Shown: piece by piece, positions 24,201 through 35,232 of the stretch
Position numbering within the stretch: position 1 is the first letter of the stretch
How the letters are laid out: the number at the start of each line of letters is the position of its first letter
Source of the DNA: Centropus unirufus
Lineage: Eukaryota; Chordata; Aves; Cuculiformes; Centropidae
Length of the DNA stretch: 64,000 nt
NCBI GenBank assembly: GCA_013397695.1
Contig: VYZI01000086.1
Location: 1,764,600 to 1,828,599, forward strand
Direction: 5' to 3'
Position numbers and translations under genes: made by a program
The notes under the pieces: generated by a model
What the model saw: only the letters and a program-made list of their open reading frames with translations
Database searches by the model: none
What the model was told of the DNA's origin: nothing

Positions 24201-25733
24201 CTTTGGAGGGAGGGGAAAAAGAATTATAGAGTGTATATTATAGTTACAACTACTGTATGTCAGAACCATGGAGCTGTTATCTAAGGGAAAATCAGCCCTT
24301 TGCTTCCGTTTGATAGAACGTCATATTCACCTGATCATCCTCATTACTTGCTCTATTTCAAGTCACCTAATTTCTCTTTTCTCCATGTCTGTGAGCAGTA
24401 GATACAAAGTCAACAAGCTCTCTTCTGCAGACAGGAATTTGCCTCTGAAAATCTCCATGATTGTTAGTTTGTTCTCATGAAAAATCCTCGATGAGCTTTG
24501 TACTACCTGAATAGCCAAGAAAGAAATTTGTAATTGTGTACTTTAAAAGCCTCAGACCTGTATCTCTCCTCTTTCTAGTTTGTGATCTAAGCAGCATTAC
24601 TCCTAGCAGGCTTTGTGTCCCACATGTGATGGTAATCTCACCTTCCTCTCAAGTTGCCATGAAAAAAAGCATTTTTACTTGTACTCAGAAAAAAAATAAT
24701 CATCTGGAGAATCCATAGTTCATGTGGGTTTCAGAGTGAAGTTGTACTTTTTTACAAATTACTCTGAAACTGTCCTTTTATCTTTAAAACACTGGGTAGG
24801 CACACAACCATTTGATGACAAGCTGTCACATATTTACAGAAACTACCAAAACAGTCTCCTTCTTCTCTGTCTGCTGATATAAACAGAGAAATCACTGTAC
24901 ATTTTGTGGTTCAAAGCACTTTCAGCTAGTTATAGTTAGGCCTTTTATCAAATCACCTTGCTCTGACTTGTTCTGCTTTTCCAAAAGTAAAAGCAGTGTG
25001 GGTTTTGATTTTTTTTTCTCACCTGGTACAAATCCTTTTTTTTTCTCCTAGATATTGCACAGGATGGGAAGGATCTCAGAGAATGAAATTTGGATGCCAG
25101 AGCCAGAGTCGAAGGTAAGCCAGACTTACCAATGTCACCTGTTGGGTGTGCACCCTTCAGTCAGGCAGCGGTCTCTGCATCGGCAAGGTTTTAGTACCTC
25201 ACTTGCTGGTGGTATTCGTATTTTTTTTTACTCACTTGAGGAGTATTTTTACCCTTATCTGAGGAGTGGATGACCAAGATCCAGGGATAGGAATCTTGGA
25301 GCCTGGGGAACTGCAAAATGCAAGAAATCAGCCTAATTCTGCCCAGTCCCAGGCAATGTTTTGAAGCTAAATATAACCTTATTCTGTTCACAAGTAACTC
25401 CACCTTTGTTGTGGTGTGGGCAACAGAAAATAGATATTTCACAGCAATGACTCTCCTTCTTCTCCCTGATCTGATCCTTACACCTGTGATCTCCCCTGCC
25501 TAGCTGGGAAAATTTGCCATATCCCTGCTCATGTGGTGAGGGAGACCAGTGATAGCACCATCTCCTCTCTCTCACAGGATGTTCCAGCCCAGCCATTCAC
25601 CACCACCTTCTGGGAGAGGAACCTGCCATCCGTCCCAGGACTTCTGTGCCTGCTTAGCTCTACCATGTGTTTCACTTCTGTGGCCGCAGTGGTGCTGTTT
25701 GCCTATAAAAAGGGACTGCTAATTCGAAACTAG
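145..25733 (+). CDS. MAOA: Monoamine oxidase A-type gene, exons 2-15 (5' partial)
   Basis: FAD-dependent amine oxidase that deaminates monoamines such as serotonin, noradrenaline and dopamine at the mitochondrial outer membrane. Fourteen coding exons (2-15) are visible, joined at 145-239, 2725-2862, 9609-9713, 10906-10997, 13971-14112, 15952-16101, 17406-17565, 18855-18951, 20500-20553, 21469-21526, 21962-22059, 23496-23607, 25052-25114 and 25578-25733: 1520 coding bases, about 506 residues, matching human MAOA (527 aa) minus exon 1. All junctions are GT-AG and the frame stays open to the TAG stop. The covalent-FAD Cys (SGGCYTAY), the cage Tyr (WSGYMEG) and the Lys in TTKIHY are present. The residues equivalent to human MAOA Phe208 (RIFSI) and Ile335 (IGITIDD) are MAOA-like, as is CGC in exon 9. 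The substrate-entrance loop in exon 4 is strongly altered. Exon 1, the start codon and the promoter are outside the window. Family certain; the A label is supported by synteny and exons 8-9. Confidence 0.95.
300..1152 (+). mobile_element. CR1-type LINE fragment in MAOA intron 2
   Basis: Degraded 3' portion of a CR1 non-LTR retrotransposon. Bases 300-480 translate, with errors, to CR1 reverse-transcriptase text such as VPGKV, then RKSCLTNLITFYHEMTGLVD and EGRIV. Around 660-750 the sequence reads like SGVP-GS--GSIL-DIFI-DLDD with stops. Bases 900-1150 resemble the CR1 3' UTR and end in the usual ttc...ctgtgattct tail. A gap near 770-835 suggests an internal deletion. Stop codons and indels make it inactive. 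Boundaries approximate. Confidence 0.8.
2725..2862 (+). CDS. MAOA: MAOA exon 3 (138 bp)
   Basis: Acceptor ttgacag, donor GTAGGT. Encodes 46 codons with the hallmark YVDVGGAYVGPTQNR followed by LAKELGIETYKVNV, matching human MAOA closely. The last nine residues (EGHMIHYKG) depart from the usual SERLVQYVK or EVERLIHHVK and begin the divergent patch that continues into exon 4. Confidence 0.95.
2863..9608 (+). other. MAOA intron 3 (6.7 kb)
   Basis: Largest complete intron in the window, GT-AG. I saw no exon-like homology, RNA gene or recognisable transposon. It contains a 15-bp direct repeat (5081-5095 and 5107-5121, sequence aaaacttttctcctt) and several T tracts. Open frames up to 114 codons on either strand show no protein features and are treated as chance. 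Confidence 0.7.
5081..5121. repeat. 15-bp direct repeat
   Basis: aaaacttttctcctt at 5081-5095 recurs exactly at 5107-5121 (26-bp period). Probably replication slippage. Confidence 0.85.
9609..9713 (+). CDS. MAOA: MAOA exon 4 (105 bp), divergent entrance loop
   Basis: Acceptor tattttag, donor GTAGGC; exact family length of 35 codons. The second part (WNPLVYLDYNNFWRTMDKLG) is normal. The first 13 codons read GKSRYFTGISPST where other MAOs have GK(S/T)YPFRG(A/P)FPPV. The frame is open and the splice sites are good, so this is not an annotation slip. The exon corresponds to human MAOB residues 94-128, including the 99-112 gating loop. Confidence 0.93.
9840..9918 (+). mobile_element. CR1 3'-end relic in MAOA intron 4
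   Basis: Short segment matching the CR1 3' terminus pattern: gattggactaaatgagcttt, then aaaggtcccttccaacacaa and accattctatgattttgtga. Only the last 75 bases or so remain. Boundaries approximate. Confidence 0.7.
10906..10997 (+). CDS. MAOA: MAOA exon 5 (92 bp)
   Basis: Acceptor ctccag, donor GTATGT. Encodes IPLEAPWDAPHAAEWDKMTM and then KELINKICWTK, close to human MAOA ([20 protein letters not shown]). The final codon is split after two bases and completed as Lys by exon 6. Confidence 0.95.
12173..12212. repeat. 15-bp direct repeat, MAOA intron 5
   Basis: gcaagtgtgttttat at 12173-12187 recurs exactly at 12198-12212 (25-bp period), with partly similar flanks (ctggataatg / ctggaaaaca): a decayed tandem duplication. 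Confidence 0.85.
13971..14112 (+). CDS. MAOA: MAOA exon 6 (142 bp)
   Basis: Acceptor ttatgcag, donor GTACAA. Encodes AAREFATFFVNVNVTSEPHE, then VSALWFLWYVRQCGG and ARIFSITNGGQ. The Phe in RIFS corresponds to human MAOA Phe208, a residue that separates A- from B-type cavities in humans (Ile199 in MAOB). Two otherwise well-kept positions differ from the paralogue: KQCGGTT is RQCGGTA here. Confidence 0.95.
15952..16101 (+). CDS. MAOA: MAOA exon 7 (150 bp)
   Basis: Long T tract then AG; donor GTAATT. Begins ERKFKGGSGQISEKIKERLK and ends VIVETLNHELYE. The Val of the normally conserved ERKFVGGSGQ is Lys here, and two more lysines appear (IMDLLGD becomes IKERLKG), so this segment is more basic than in human MAOA or the neighbouring paralogue. 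Fifty codons, the family length. Confidence 0.94.
17406..17565 (+). CDS. MAOA: MAOA exon 8 (160 bp)
   Basis: Acceptor catttcag, donor GTATGT. Encodes GKYVISAIPP, TTKIHYKPELPSKRNQLIQR and VIKCMVYYKEAFWERK. The Lys in TTKIHY corresponds to the flavin N5-side Lys (human MAOB Lys296). PELP and CM-YYKEAF are MAOA-type rather than MAOB-type (PPLP, CIVYYKEPF), which is one basis for the A label. Confidence 0.95.
18855..18951 (+). CDS. MAOA: MAOA exon 9 (97 bp)
   Basis: Acceptor tctcttag, donor GTTAGT. Encodes YCGCFIIEDEESPIGITIDD then TKPDGSFPAIMG. CGC and the Ile before TIDD (human MAOA Ile335; Tyr326 in human MAOB) are MAOA-type. The last two bases are completed as Gly by exon 10. Confidence 0.95.
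20500..20553 (+). CDS. MAOA: MAOA exon 10 (54 bp)
   Basis: Acceptor cttttcag, donor GTGAGA. Encodes FILTRKAVRLAHLSKEER, the short helix linker also seen in human MAOs (FILARKADRLAKLHKE). Too short to stand out as an open frame; identified by homology, exact length and splice sites. Confidence 0.94.
21469..21526 (+). CDS. MAOA: MAOA exon 11 (58 bp)
   Basis: Acceptor ttatatag, donor GTAAGA. Encodes KKICEAYAKAMGMEEALH, matching human KKICELYAKVLGSQEALH. The first base completes an Arg codon from exon 10. Confidence 0.94.
21817..21844. repeat. 14-bp tandem duplication, MAOA intron 11
   Basis: cattagccagctga at 21817-21830 is followed directly by cattagccaggtga at 21831-21844 (13 of 14 bases identical): a recent slippage duplication. 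Confidence 0.85.
21962..22059 (+). CDS. MAOA: MAOA exon 12 (98 bp), covalent FAD site
   Basis: Acceptor acttacag, donor GTAAAC. Encodes [20 protein letters not shown] then AYFPPGIMYSYG. The Cys of SGGCY is the 8-alpha-thioether FAD attachment residue (Cys406 in human MAOA) and the adjacent Tyr is part of the aromatic cage. Upstream, the usual NWCEEQ is NWSLEQ here; the neighbouring paralogue keeps NWCEEQ. Confidence 0.95.
23496..23607 (+). CDS. MAOA: MAOA exon 13 (112 bp)
   Basis: Acceptor tttgaag, donor GTACAG. Encodes IIRQPVDKIYFAGTETATQW followed by SGYMEGAVQAGERAARE. The Tyr in SGYMEG is the second aromatic-cage tyrosine. By eye about 85-90% identical to the - strand exon 13 at 41501-41612, with long shared runs at its 3' end. 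Confidence 0.96.
25052..25114 (+). CDS. MAOA: MAOA exon 14 (63 bp)
   Basis: Acceptor tctcctag, donor GTAAGC. Encodes ILHRMGRISENEIWMPEPES plus Lys. ILH-MG-I-E-EIW resembles human MAOB ([14 protein letters not shown]) more than human MAOA (VLNGLGKVTEKDIW), an example of the mosaic signature of this gene. Confidence 0.94.
25578..25733 (+). CDS. MAOA: MAOA exon 15 and stop (156 bp)
   Basis: Acceptor ctcacag; ends in TAG. Encodes DVPAQPFTTTFWERNLPSVP, then a hydrophobic stretch of about 20 residues (LLCLLSSTMCFTSVAAVVLF) and a short basic tail AYKKGLLIRN. This is the C-terminal helix that anchors MAOs in the mitochondrial outer membrane. It is three residues longer than in human MAOA, and its tail is unlike human MAOA (KLLPRS). 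Confidence 0.95.
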   Translation, partial: DVPAQPFTTTFWERNLPSVPGLLCLLSSTMCFTSVAAVVLFAYKKGLLIRN

Positions 25734-26130
25734 CAGGGACCACATAGCCAGTGGAAGCTGCATACTCCTTTCCTTTTCTTTTACCAAATGAGTGTTATTT
25801 TTGGAGAGAAGTGGCACAGACAGCTGGAAAAGGCAAAAGTTGTTCTTGTGATTTTTCTTTTTAGTACCATAATTAATGCATCAAATCTACTGCAACTGCT
25901 AATAGTGTAACAGAAATAAATCCACTATGGGGGCATTTTCAAATCTGCCTTGCCCTCATCCGTTTATTTTGATTGGACATAATAATATCAATGGTGTATT
26001 CCTAACACAGGGAAGACAAAATCTAAATCACACCTTTCCTGAAAGGCAAAGAGGCCTTGGAGAAAGCATTCATTTCCACTTGCTGCTTTATTTTTTACCA
26101 CATAAGATAATAAAGAATCTTATGTATTCA
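25734..26130 (+). other. MAOA: Probable MAOA 3' UTR with two polyadenylation signals
   Basis: Non-coding sequence directly after the stop. AATAAA hexamers lie at 25915-25920 and 26109-26114; the second is followed within about 20-30 bases by T/G-rich sequence (tgtattcaccttggtta). Which one is used cannot be told from sequence alone, so the end given is approximate. Confidence 0.5.
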
Positions 26131-29100
26131 CCTTGGTTAGCAGCTCTGAAGTTATTCCTGTAACATCCTCACTGCACGGAAGAGATTAGCATGCCAATCA
26201 GACGTAGAATTGCCAAATTAATTTTCAAATTTATTTGATTAATTATTAATCATCACAGTGTGAAACTTAACCATGAGCTGGTTGAAAAAAAGGTAGTTAG
26301 CATGAAGCAGCTCACAAAATGGCAAGAGAGGAAGCAGGAGTAGACTTTATTCTGCCTGCTACTGAGCAAATATCCATGTTTACCTGTTCTGCAGGACACC
26401 TGTGTCAGTGTGGCATGGCCACAGAGTAGCTCCCGGTTGCCTCCTGGCCCAAGAGCGTCCATTCCAGCCCAATCATTCACTGTTGAAGTGGAGGGAAATG
26501 AGTTAGCAAAGTTAAAGCCCCTCTGACTTGTGGGAGATGCTAGCTCTTATGTCTCAAGTGGCAGCAGCTTCCTGGCTCTCTATCAATTTACTGGCCCTTG
26601 TTTTGCTCCTAATCTGTACTGCCTTCCTCCAACAAGGAGAAGTATATTTGGGGCTTGAATTACTGCCTTGTAAATTACAGTAATTGGATGCATCTGCCTG
26701 CTCTGCTCTTATTATGTACATGACACACTTGAAATAATCACTTTAGTGTTAACTGAAGTCTGGAATATAAGTTTCACTATGTGCCATCATTATGTGGTCT
26801 TTTTGCCATGAAATGTGAGCATTGTATGTGTCCATGAATTCAACTGTCATTCAACATGGATGAAATGTGCCTTTCAATAGTCCTGAAACTTTGTTAAGGG
26901 GAGCTGTTCTATAAACTTTTATTCAAATTCTTTCTTATGTCGGGGTTTTTTTTGTGAGTTTGTGGAAGGCGGTGTTTCTCTAGTGTGTTAAGTCACTAGA
27001 CACATGCAGCAGCCACCAAACCCTCACTCTCATCCATTTCTCTATGCCAACAGAAGTACCTACCGACCCACCCAAGGCTTAACTCCTGGCCTCTGCTTCA
27101 ACTACAATCACATGTCCTCTCACTTTTTTTTGTACAAAACCTTGTAGCCAACGTCACTGCAGGCCAGTCTCAGCCTAGGTGCTGGTGGGCTCCCAACCAG
27201 AAGCCTCTTTGAGGGGGAAGAGGTGCTTTACGTGGCCACTAGTCATTGGATGTGGGCTGGTAGTCACAGTGCCAGTGCTAAGCACTGCACAGAAATGGTT
27301 GTACAGGAACTACGTGTCTCCTGAGCTACTTTGTGCGTTTTTTGCAGCCCTTCTGTGTGAGGATCAGCTAGCCGCTACCATTTCTTAGATTTCTTAGTGG
27401 TGGGGAAGGGGGGAAGCCTGAACAGATCATCTATAAGAAGACTATCAATGTTATCAGATTCAACCTTCACATCTAGCTTCAACTTATACACACACTTCAA
27501 ATTACCCACGCTGGAAAGGAGAGAATAGTCCCAGTAGGAAGCAGTAATGTTGGATTTTGAACACACTAAACTGTAGTATTAAAAGCTTATTTAAATGCTT
27601 TTTGACAGGTCAGTTTAGCCTCCAATTTAGAAACATTTTAACAGAGAAGAAGTGGCTAATGTGAATTGTTTTTTGACTCGAGGGCTCCCTGCTAAATATG
27701 TTGAATACATTCTCCTCAGCTCCAGCTCTTACTGAGCAGGTATTCTTGTGTGCCAGGACTATCCCATGTGTGTAGCCTTGTACAGCCACAGTGTCCCCCC
27801 AAGAGCCGGGAGCGGGAGTGCAGATTCGCTCCTGACAAGCCTTTTGTAGCATGAAATAGTTCTGCATTGCTACACACTTGCCCCAGGAGAAAGTTTCCAC
27901 TGCCTGAAAAACATTGTCCATAGCTGTTCAAAAATATTCCACCGTACGTGTGGCAGCTAGGGCCATTCAATTTTGTGCTGGCTCCAAACGTGACACCAGA
28001 ATTTCACAGCTTTTTTGTGCATGTGCAAATGGAACCCTAAATCATGTGGAATCCATGCATGAGCTGAGACTGTCCAGCTTCACTTTTCACCTCATCCATG
28101 CACATTTCTATTGCAATCTATTAGGGTTTTGGAGTGCAAGTTTCATTTGGCTGAAGTAGTCTCAGGCTGTTAAATGGCACCAGCTACAATGTTCCCCACT
28201 CTGCAGAGAAAAAACACGTCTCACTGCTTGTGGGAGTGTTATGCAGCAAATGAAATGAAAGAGGTTGATTAAAATTGGCATTTCTGAAACTCCCATAGCT
28301 CCCAGGCACCACACTGCTGCAGAGAAAGGGCAGCGTTTGTCAGAGAGTACAGGCCAGTTTCCATCCTGCTTTAATGCCCTTTCTGACAATCAGAACAATT
28401 TCCCTGTTTAAACATTAAACATTCAGCTTAAATATTAAACAGCCAGGCATCTTTATTAAACCAATTTTGAAACAGAATGGGACTGAGTTTGTCACCACTG
28501 ACAACTCCCTAAGTGAGCCGCTGCTGTTATTAAAACCCAGAGGATGAAGCACTGTGGAAAAACCTCTTTCTGCTGTGAACTGAGGCGAGTCCTAACCTGG
28601 GCTGTGGGATGGGAGAGCCTTTGATGACCTTCCCTGACCAGGAGTGCTCAGTGCCCCAGCTGGTGGACAGAGATCCTTGCCCTGCTTTGGCAGAAGTGGG
28701 TGATGCTCTGTCTTCTCGAGGTAAGGGATGAGACAGGAGACGGGGGGACAAAGTCCACACCAAGTCCACCAGCACCAGTGTGGGAGCAGAATTGCATTCA
28801 CATGCCTGGGAAATAGGAGATCCTCAGGGGAAGAGGCTGGCGCTCGATGACTGGAAATAAAGCAAAGACCAGAGCAAGCAGTGGCAGAAGGAACAATAGA
28901 GGGAAAAGAGAAGGGGGGGGAAAAGTAGGGTAATCCTCCATACTAACAGGGAACTAAGAAGCATCACAGAACAGATCCATCATGCAGTCCAAAATAACCA
29001 GCAGAGATGATGCATGTGAGAGATACTGAATTACTGGCTTTGCTGACAGGTACCACAACAGCTGTGCCCAAACCCTTCACAGCATGCTGCATATTTAACC

Positions 29101-32100
29101 TTTTGCCACCTTTCAGAGCTGCAGAAATCAGCACTGGGGTTTGGAAAACATTCCTGTGAGACTGTCATGCTTCCCACATCCTTTCTGCCCTGCTCCCCTC
29201 AGCTGCGGCTCCTGCCTGTGCAGGGCAGCCTGTTGCTTCCTCCCTGCCTGCCCTCAACCAGCCCCATAGAGATGGGGGGCCTTGACATAGGATGGGCTGC
29301 TGGGCTGCTGGGAGATGGACAGGCAGAAGGTGTGGGAGGAGAGCTTCTGGCTGGCTTTGCTGGACCATGAGCCCAGCATGGCTTTGTCTCTCATGACCTA
29401 CCTCTCACACAGCCCCCAGAAATGCCCAGTGGGGGAATTAAAATACAAAACGCCTGGTAGAAAATCCATCCTGTGAGAGGCCTGGGAAAGACCCACAGCC
29501 ATTAGGATGAAGCACCAGGTTGCAGATGCTGCATGTTTCAGCACATGGATGTGAACCTCCTTGGGTAAGACAGCCTCCCTTCCACTGTGCTCCTCACATG
29601 GGGCAAGGAAGAGGTTTGACCAGAGTCACCTGGGGTGCTAAAGATACATTCAGCCTCAACATCCTCTCTGGGCAAGCAAGTGGTTGCAGTCTATGCTTGT
29701 CCTCTTTGATCGTCATTCACCAGCAATACTTTCCAGTCCATATTTGATCCGTGTTTTCATGTTTGAGCTTTTATCCCAGGATCAAGCAAAGCCCCAACCA
29801 GTGGCACAAATTAGCATTATATATTTGAATAAAAATACCATCCAGGGGAAGGGCCAACATTGTGCAGTCTGAGGGGCTGTAACATGCAGGTTTCGCACAA
29901 GTCTCTTCCTAAGTTTCTTTGTCCACGTTCTGCTGGCTGACAGCAAGGATTTTCACCAGTCAGAAACCATGCTGAGAACAAGCTGGAAGCTGGTCTTATG
30001 TCCTCTGTACAGAGCTCAGCTCCCAACTCCTGACAGCAGCATCAAGAAACAAAAAAATGGTCAAATCCAGAGAGTCTTCTATTGTGGAAACATGATTGTA
30101 ATTGGCTTTCCTTCCTTTTGGGCTGTTTCTTTTCCACAGAGCTGTTGGAAACAAACAATTTTGCTTTGCAAATGATCCCTGAAGCAGTTGCTTTCCACAA
30201 ACACAGAGAAAGCAAATTTCATCTTGGTGAAAATCCAGAAGGGGAAATTAAATGTGCTTTCTGTTAGTGAACTGTAACTTTTCCCACTCAGCTCCTGCAC
30301 TTGGCAATCAGTGCTTTGGGCTCCAGTTGCAGTTCCTGTTTTGCTCTTTATTTGTCCTGCTTGGCTTCCCAGTTTCTCTTCTTTGTTTTTCACTCTTTTG
30401 TTATTTTTTTTTCTTGGACTCATCTTATGCAGCAGAGTCAGACTAACCCACAACACAAAGGAGAAGCTGGAAGGAAAAGTTTCCCAAGTGAGAGAGCATT
30501 GCTTATGAGAGGAAAGGGAAGCTTTAGTAGAGCTGTGCTGGCTGCATACCGGGTGCTATAGGAGATCAGCAGTGCCCCCAAGCTGCCCATCTCTTTTTCC
30601 AGAGATCCTAAGAAATGTGATGAGCCCCAGCCCACAGCTATGAACGAATCACAGTTGTGAGTTTGCACTGCGTGTGACCTTACCAATCACCAGACAATGT
30701 TAGACGGGCATCCTTTGCTGTCTCTGTCTTCCCACTGTTACTCTTCCTCTGGGAAATCTGTGATCTCTGTTGCCACTCAAGGCACAACAATACAATTTCC
30801 ATTAGAGATTGGGCTGAAAATTAAGCAAAGGATGCAACTGCCACTTGTGTTGGGATTAAGACTTCCATGGCCAGGCCCTTCCCTTGAAAACTCGAATTGC
30901 AGCCTGAGCACCATCATTTTCATCAAAACATTGGTTGAATCCAGGATGTCCACCCGAATTACGAAAAGCAGAGCCTAGTATCTGGGGGGAGTGGGACTAC
31001 TGCTAGCAGATACCAGCTGCAGGCAGCTGTGCTGAAGCATGGCCGACTGCCTGACTGCTGCACAGCAGCACAGTACAGCAGGGCTCAAGGCTGGAATAAA
31101 GACTGCCATCTTCTGGTTTCATTATAGCAGGATTTTATCCCCTTGCAAACAAAAAAAATGTGGCAAAAGCTTAGCACTTTGGTTTGCAGAAACGCCTCAG
31201 TGGGTATTTCTGCACTGGTTCGTAGCATTCAAGTTGGGCACCCAACATATCAAATTGTGGAATGGAAACAACATGAAAGGAAAGGAATGCAAGTCCCCAG
31301 CTTCAAGACACAGTTCTCACCCATCTCTGAGTTCCAATATGACACATTGGAGGAAGTGGAGAAAGGCAGGTTCCATCCCTGCAGCTTCTCCTTCTCAGAA
31401 GCTGGTCAGTCCCTGGCAGAAATTGATGAAAGCACCCCTCTGCCTGTGTTTTAAGACTATGTCTTAATTCTCTTCATAAGTCTTAAGTCTTTTCATATGT
31501 CTTGAGCTTCAGTCTTTTCTGCTGCTTGGCAGCATGAAGAAGCTGGCAGAAATGTGTGAGAACGGAACCTATATACCCCAGAACAATCTCCTCCTCTGAG
31601 AAGGGTGGAGTGCTCTGGAGGCTGCTTTATGAATATAAATAGAGGTAATGGTTCAACTATCCAAAGTGCTCAAACCTCTCTGGGCAAGCTCCAGCTCCTA
31701 AAGAAATGATTAGAAAATAACATAGTTCCTAATTTTGCTTAATATTCTCATTCTGCTTTGGGCTGAATTGGCATGTGGAGTCTGGAGTAACACCTCCCCT
31801 TGGTTTTGATTAAGTGTAAGTACACATTTCAATTGTTTAAGATTATGACTGCACAGCCCAATGGGGCATCTCACTGCCTCAGACCTGGAATAGAAGTTTT
31901 CACATCTGAAATTATAATGTAATTTCTGCTAACTGCAACACTGCTGCACAAAGTGTTTTCTTACAACTTGAAGCATATGCAAATTAGGAGTGAACAGCCT
32001 GAGAGCTGACAAGGATGCCTCAGTGCATTACTAATACCTTTCCTTTTCTCCCTCCTTCCCATCCAAGTATTAGAACATTTTCAAGTGCAGTGTTGAATCC

Positions 32101-35100
32101 CATTACACAGTGGTGCAGGAGTGAACCGACCCATTTGACAAACTCCATCAGTCAAAGGCTGGGGTTTCTGCTGGATACTGCTTCCTCAAGGACTTCTTGC
32201 TGCAGCATGGAAATGGAACTTGATGGGCACGCATGCCCCAAGAGTTTCTACTAGCATTCTATGATTTTATGCCCCTGGGTAGCTGAGGGTGGTCTGTATT
32301 TGCTCAAACCCGTGCTGCTGTAGGTCAGAGGAGCATATTGCTTGGAGTTGGATAAGACTTTTTCCCCCCTTGAAGTCCAAGCAGGAGGGAGTCTGCAGAG
32401 CCTGTAGATGCCAGAGCATATGGAGCTGGATGCATAATGATTATTTCACTAGGGCTGTTTCAGTAAGGAGTGAGTGTAAGTTTGTTAACAGAGAATTTCC
32501 TACGCACATATCAAAAACCAAGCCTGGGCAAAAGCTAATAGCCCTTTACTTCTAAATTAGAGAAAATATTCTAAGTACAGGGTGAGGCTATCTTTGACCC
32601 ATAATGTAACTACTCCAAACAACTTTGTTTGCCTCTTTCAGCTTTCAGCAAGGCCAGAAATCACAGAAAACTGGAAGGAGCTAACATAGCACTGAGTAAA
32701 AGACCCAGTGGACTCAACCCTTAATGTGTATTTAACAGTTTTCCACAGCTATTTAAAATTCAGTTTTGAGCTTTTTCTAGACCATCTTCAGAATAGCTTA
32801 TTGCTACTGACTGTATAAATTCTGCAAACTAAAATCAATTTACAAACCCTCTTACTCAGGTGTGTTTTTTTAACAGCTTAATTTGGCTCTTGGGTGCTAC
32901 CTGAAAGGTTTTCTAGCAAACTCCACTAATATTCTAAATTCCAAAAATATCATGCCTTTTTCTTTCCAATGACTAACAAAATCAACGTACAGCCTTCCTG
33001 CATAAAGGACAGCTATGTATTATCCTGCAATTTATTAACTTGCATCATGTGAAGATTCACAGAGCCCACATTATCCCTGTTTGCATTTCTCCAACTCTAA
33101 ATATACCAAGGATGCATTTGAGTGTCTAATTGTCATTAGCAGTTGGTGGGAGGCAGAAGTTGAGTATCCAAAGCTTGTCTGTGCTGCCAATGCAAGGGTG
33201 GTTTAGGACATGTGGCCTCTGGAAGAGCTGCCACCTTTCAGAGTAGCAGCTGGAGACTGGACAAGGTGCCCTCAAGTGTTTGAAAGGTGTAAGGAAACCG
33301 TGTTCCAGTTCCCGAATTGCTACCTAGGTGAGTAGATATCAAGTGCTCTTTGAGAAATGTATAACTTTGTACTCGATGTCCTTGCAGAACAAGTGAAACA
33401 CAGGCATTAGATACAAAATCTCTTCTTCTAACCTGAGTTCATCCCATCTATTTAAAGCACATAATTGTGACACTGAAGTTAGAAATCAAATCGGTCTGGG
33501 TATCTTCCTACATGGAGAGCAGGAGAAATGGACATGTCTGTAGGACTCCTCTAGTTCTTCATGGGCTGAACCACCGGGCAAGAAGCTCCTCTCTCCCCAT
33601 TCACTGAACAGAGAAGGACTAGTCAGAGAAGTGCGGCTCAGCAGTCCTGTTGACAGAAGCAGCTCAAAGAAGGTGAGAAAAACTTGGGCCTTAATGTATT
33701 GGTCTAAATAAAATAGAAATCCACCCATTGTTTCCAGTTGATGCCAAATTGTGTCTCGGTTCTGTACAATCTGAGGCTACGTCTGCCTTTCGTTCTTGAT
33801 GCTTTTTTTCCTGAGGCAACGCTACAAGCCCAAGGGTAGCTCATCCTGGCTTGAGAGCCAGAAGAGGAAACTCATCAGTCCCTCAAATATTTCAGGATTC
33901 GCTTCAGATGAGTACATTAGTACAAGGTGAGACCCTTAGTTCTCGAACTAGAAGTGGGCTTTGTGTGGTTTAGCCAGATAATTTACAAATGTGTCCTATC
34001 CTCTCCAAAACAGTGAATGGGATTTCTCATTAGTTTCCTAGGAAATCATGTTAGTATCTTCCATAGATGTTATACAAAATGCATTTCTCCTGTATTTATC
34101 TGTCAAAATTAATTTTCTGTACCCCTGGACTGCTGGAAATAATGAAGTATCTATACTTCACTATATAATGAAGGCTGACATAGTCTTTTTGACATGCATG
34201 CTGAAAACTTTGCAAATAAATAAAAATAAATAATAATACATTTTCAATACCTCCTCTGGGATACCACAGGATATATCTGAACATAGAGTTTAAGGAGGCA
34301 GTTCAAATCTCACCCAAGGCAGCAATGTTTAAGAGTCGTAATCATTTGTGAGCTGCTTCGAGGGCCTGTGAAATGCATTGCTGATTCTGATACATTTCTA
34401 TGGGGACAGATGCTTTACAGAGCATACAAAGGATTAGTTGAGGATATTTGCTTTCATGGTATTTGTATTCCTTTATATCCTGTAATACTTAAAGTTAAGC
34501 CTATAGAAAGAGCACTACGTGCTTGTAAAGCATTTTCACATGGGTGGTTATGCTTTTTCCAGTATTCACAGAGCACATTTTTGTGAAACACAGGTCCCTT
34601 CCCAAGGCCAAATTTGCTCTCCAGTGACACTGTCTTTCTAGCACTGACACTGAGCTGCTGGAGGAAGTTAAGCCAGTGATTTCTGTCTCTCTTTTCTTCT
34701 ATTTTTTATGTTTACACCACACAGTATTTAGTACGAGTTCCGTTTCTTCCCATGTTCAGTTACAGACTTGTACCACCTGCCCTTGGCTCTTAGGAGCATT
34801 TATAAAACATGTCCCTGTCCATATGCATTCCAGTAAACAAGGTGCTGTGAGAGAGGGATGTTCATGATGGGCACACGCCAAATCCACCTCCAGCATTAAA
34901 AACTAATTCTTAACTGTAAGACCATTGGCCATCTAAATGTTAGGAAGAATTGTTACTAAATATGGTTTGACTTTTGGAAGGGTCTCTGTTCTTTGAGGGA
35001 GGCTGGGGGGTGGTGTTGGCCTTTTTAGTGTATAGTGTGGGTTTTATTATCCTCTCTTTCTGTTTTACAGAGCTTTCTTTACTGAGTGAAGATATCTTAC

Positions 35101-35200
35101 TGGCTTCAGTATGAAACGCAAAATGTGTTTCTCACATTCTCACAAATACTCACCATCATAACCAAATCAAAAGGGGCTTCAACAAAAAAAAAAAAAGCCT
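26131..35200. other. Intergenic region between the convergent genes
   Basis: No exon with recognisable homology was found on either strand. There are many small open frames (for example 31039-31467, 142 codons, overlapped by another + frame at 31143-31454), none with family motifs or convincing splice context. A G-run (ggggggg) occurs near 28914-28920, and a possible CR1 relic at 32150-32275. No RNA gene recognised. Confidence 0.6.
32150..32275 (+). mobile_element. Possible CR1 relic in the intergenic region
   Basis: Ends gtttctactagcattctatg attttat, resembling the terminal CR1 motif (cattctatgattct). The upstream part (ctggatactgcttcctcaag) is too diverged to confirm. Confidence 0.25.
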
Positions 35201-35226
35201 TACACGGTAAATGCGACATGACAATA

Positions 35227-35232
35227 TTTATT
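35227..35232 (-). terminator. Candidate MAOB polyadenylation signal (AATAAA)
   Basis: The + strand reads tttatt, i.e. AATAAA on the - strand, followed on that strand by a T tract and GT-rich DNA. About 4.1 kb after the stop codon, so uncertain. Confidence 0.35.

Noticed and set aside
31039..31467. 142-codon + strand frame overlapping a 103-codon frame in the intergenic region
   Set aside because: Two overlapping frames, neither with family motifs or coding-like features; treated as chance.
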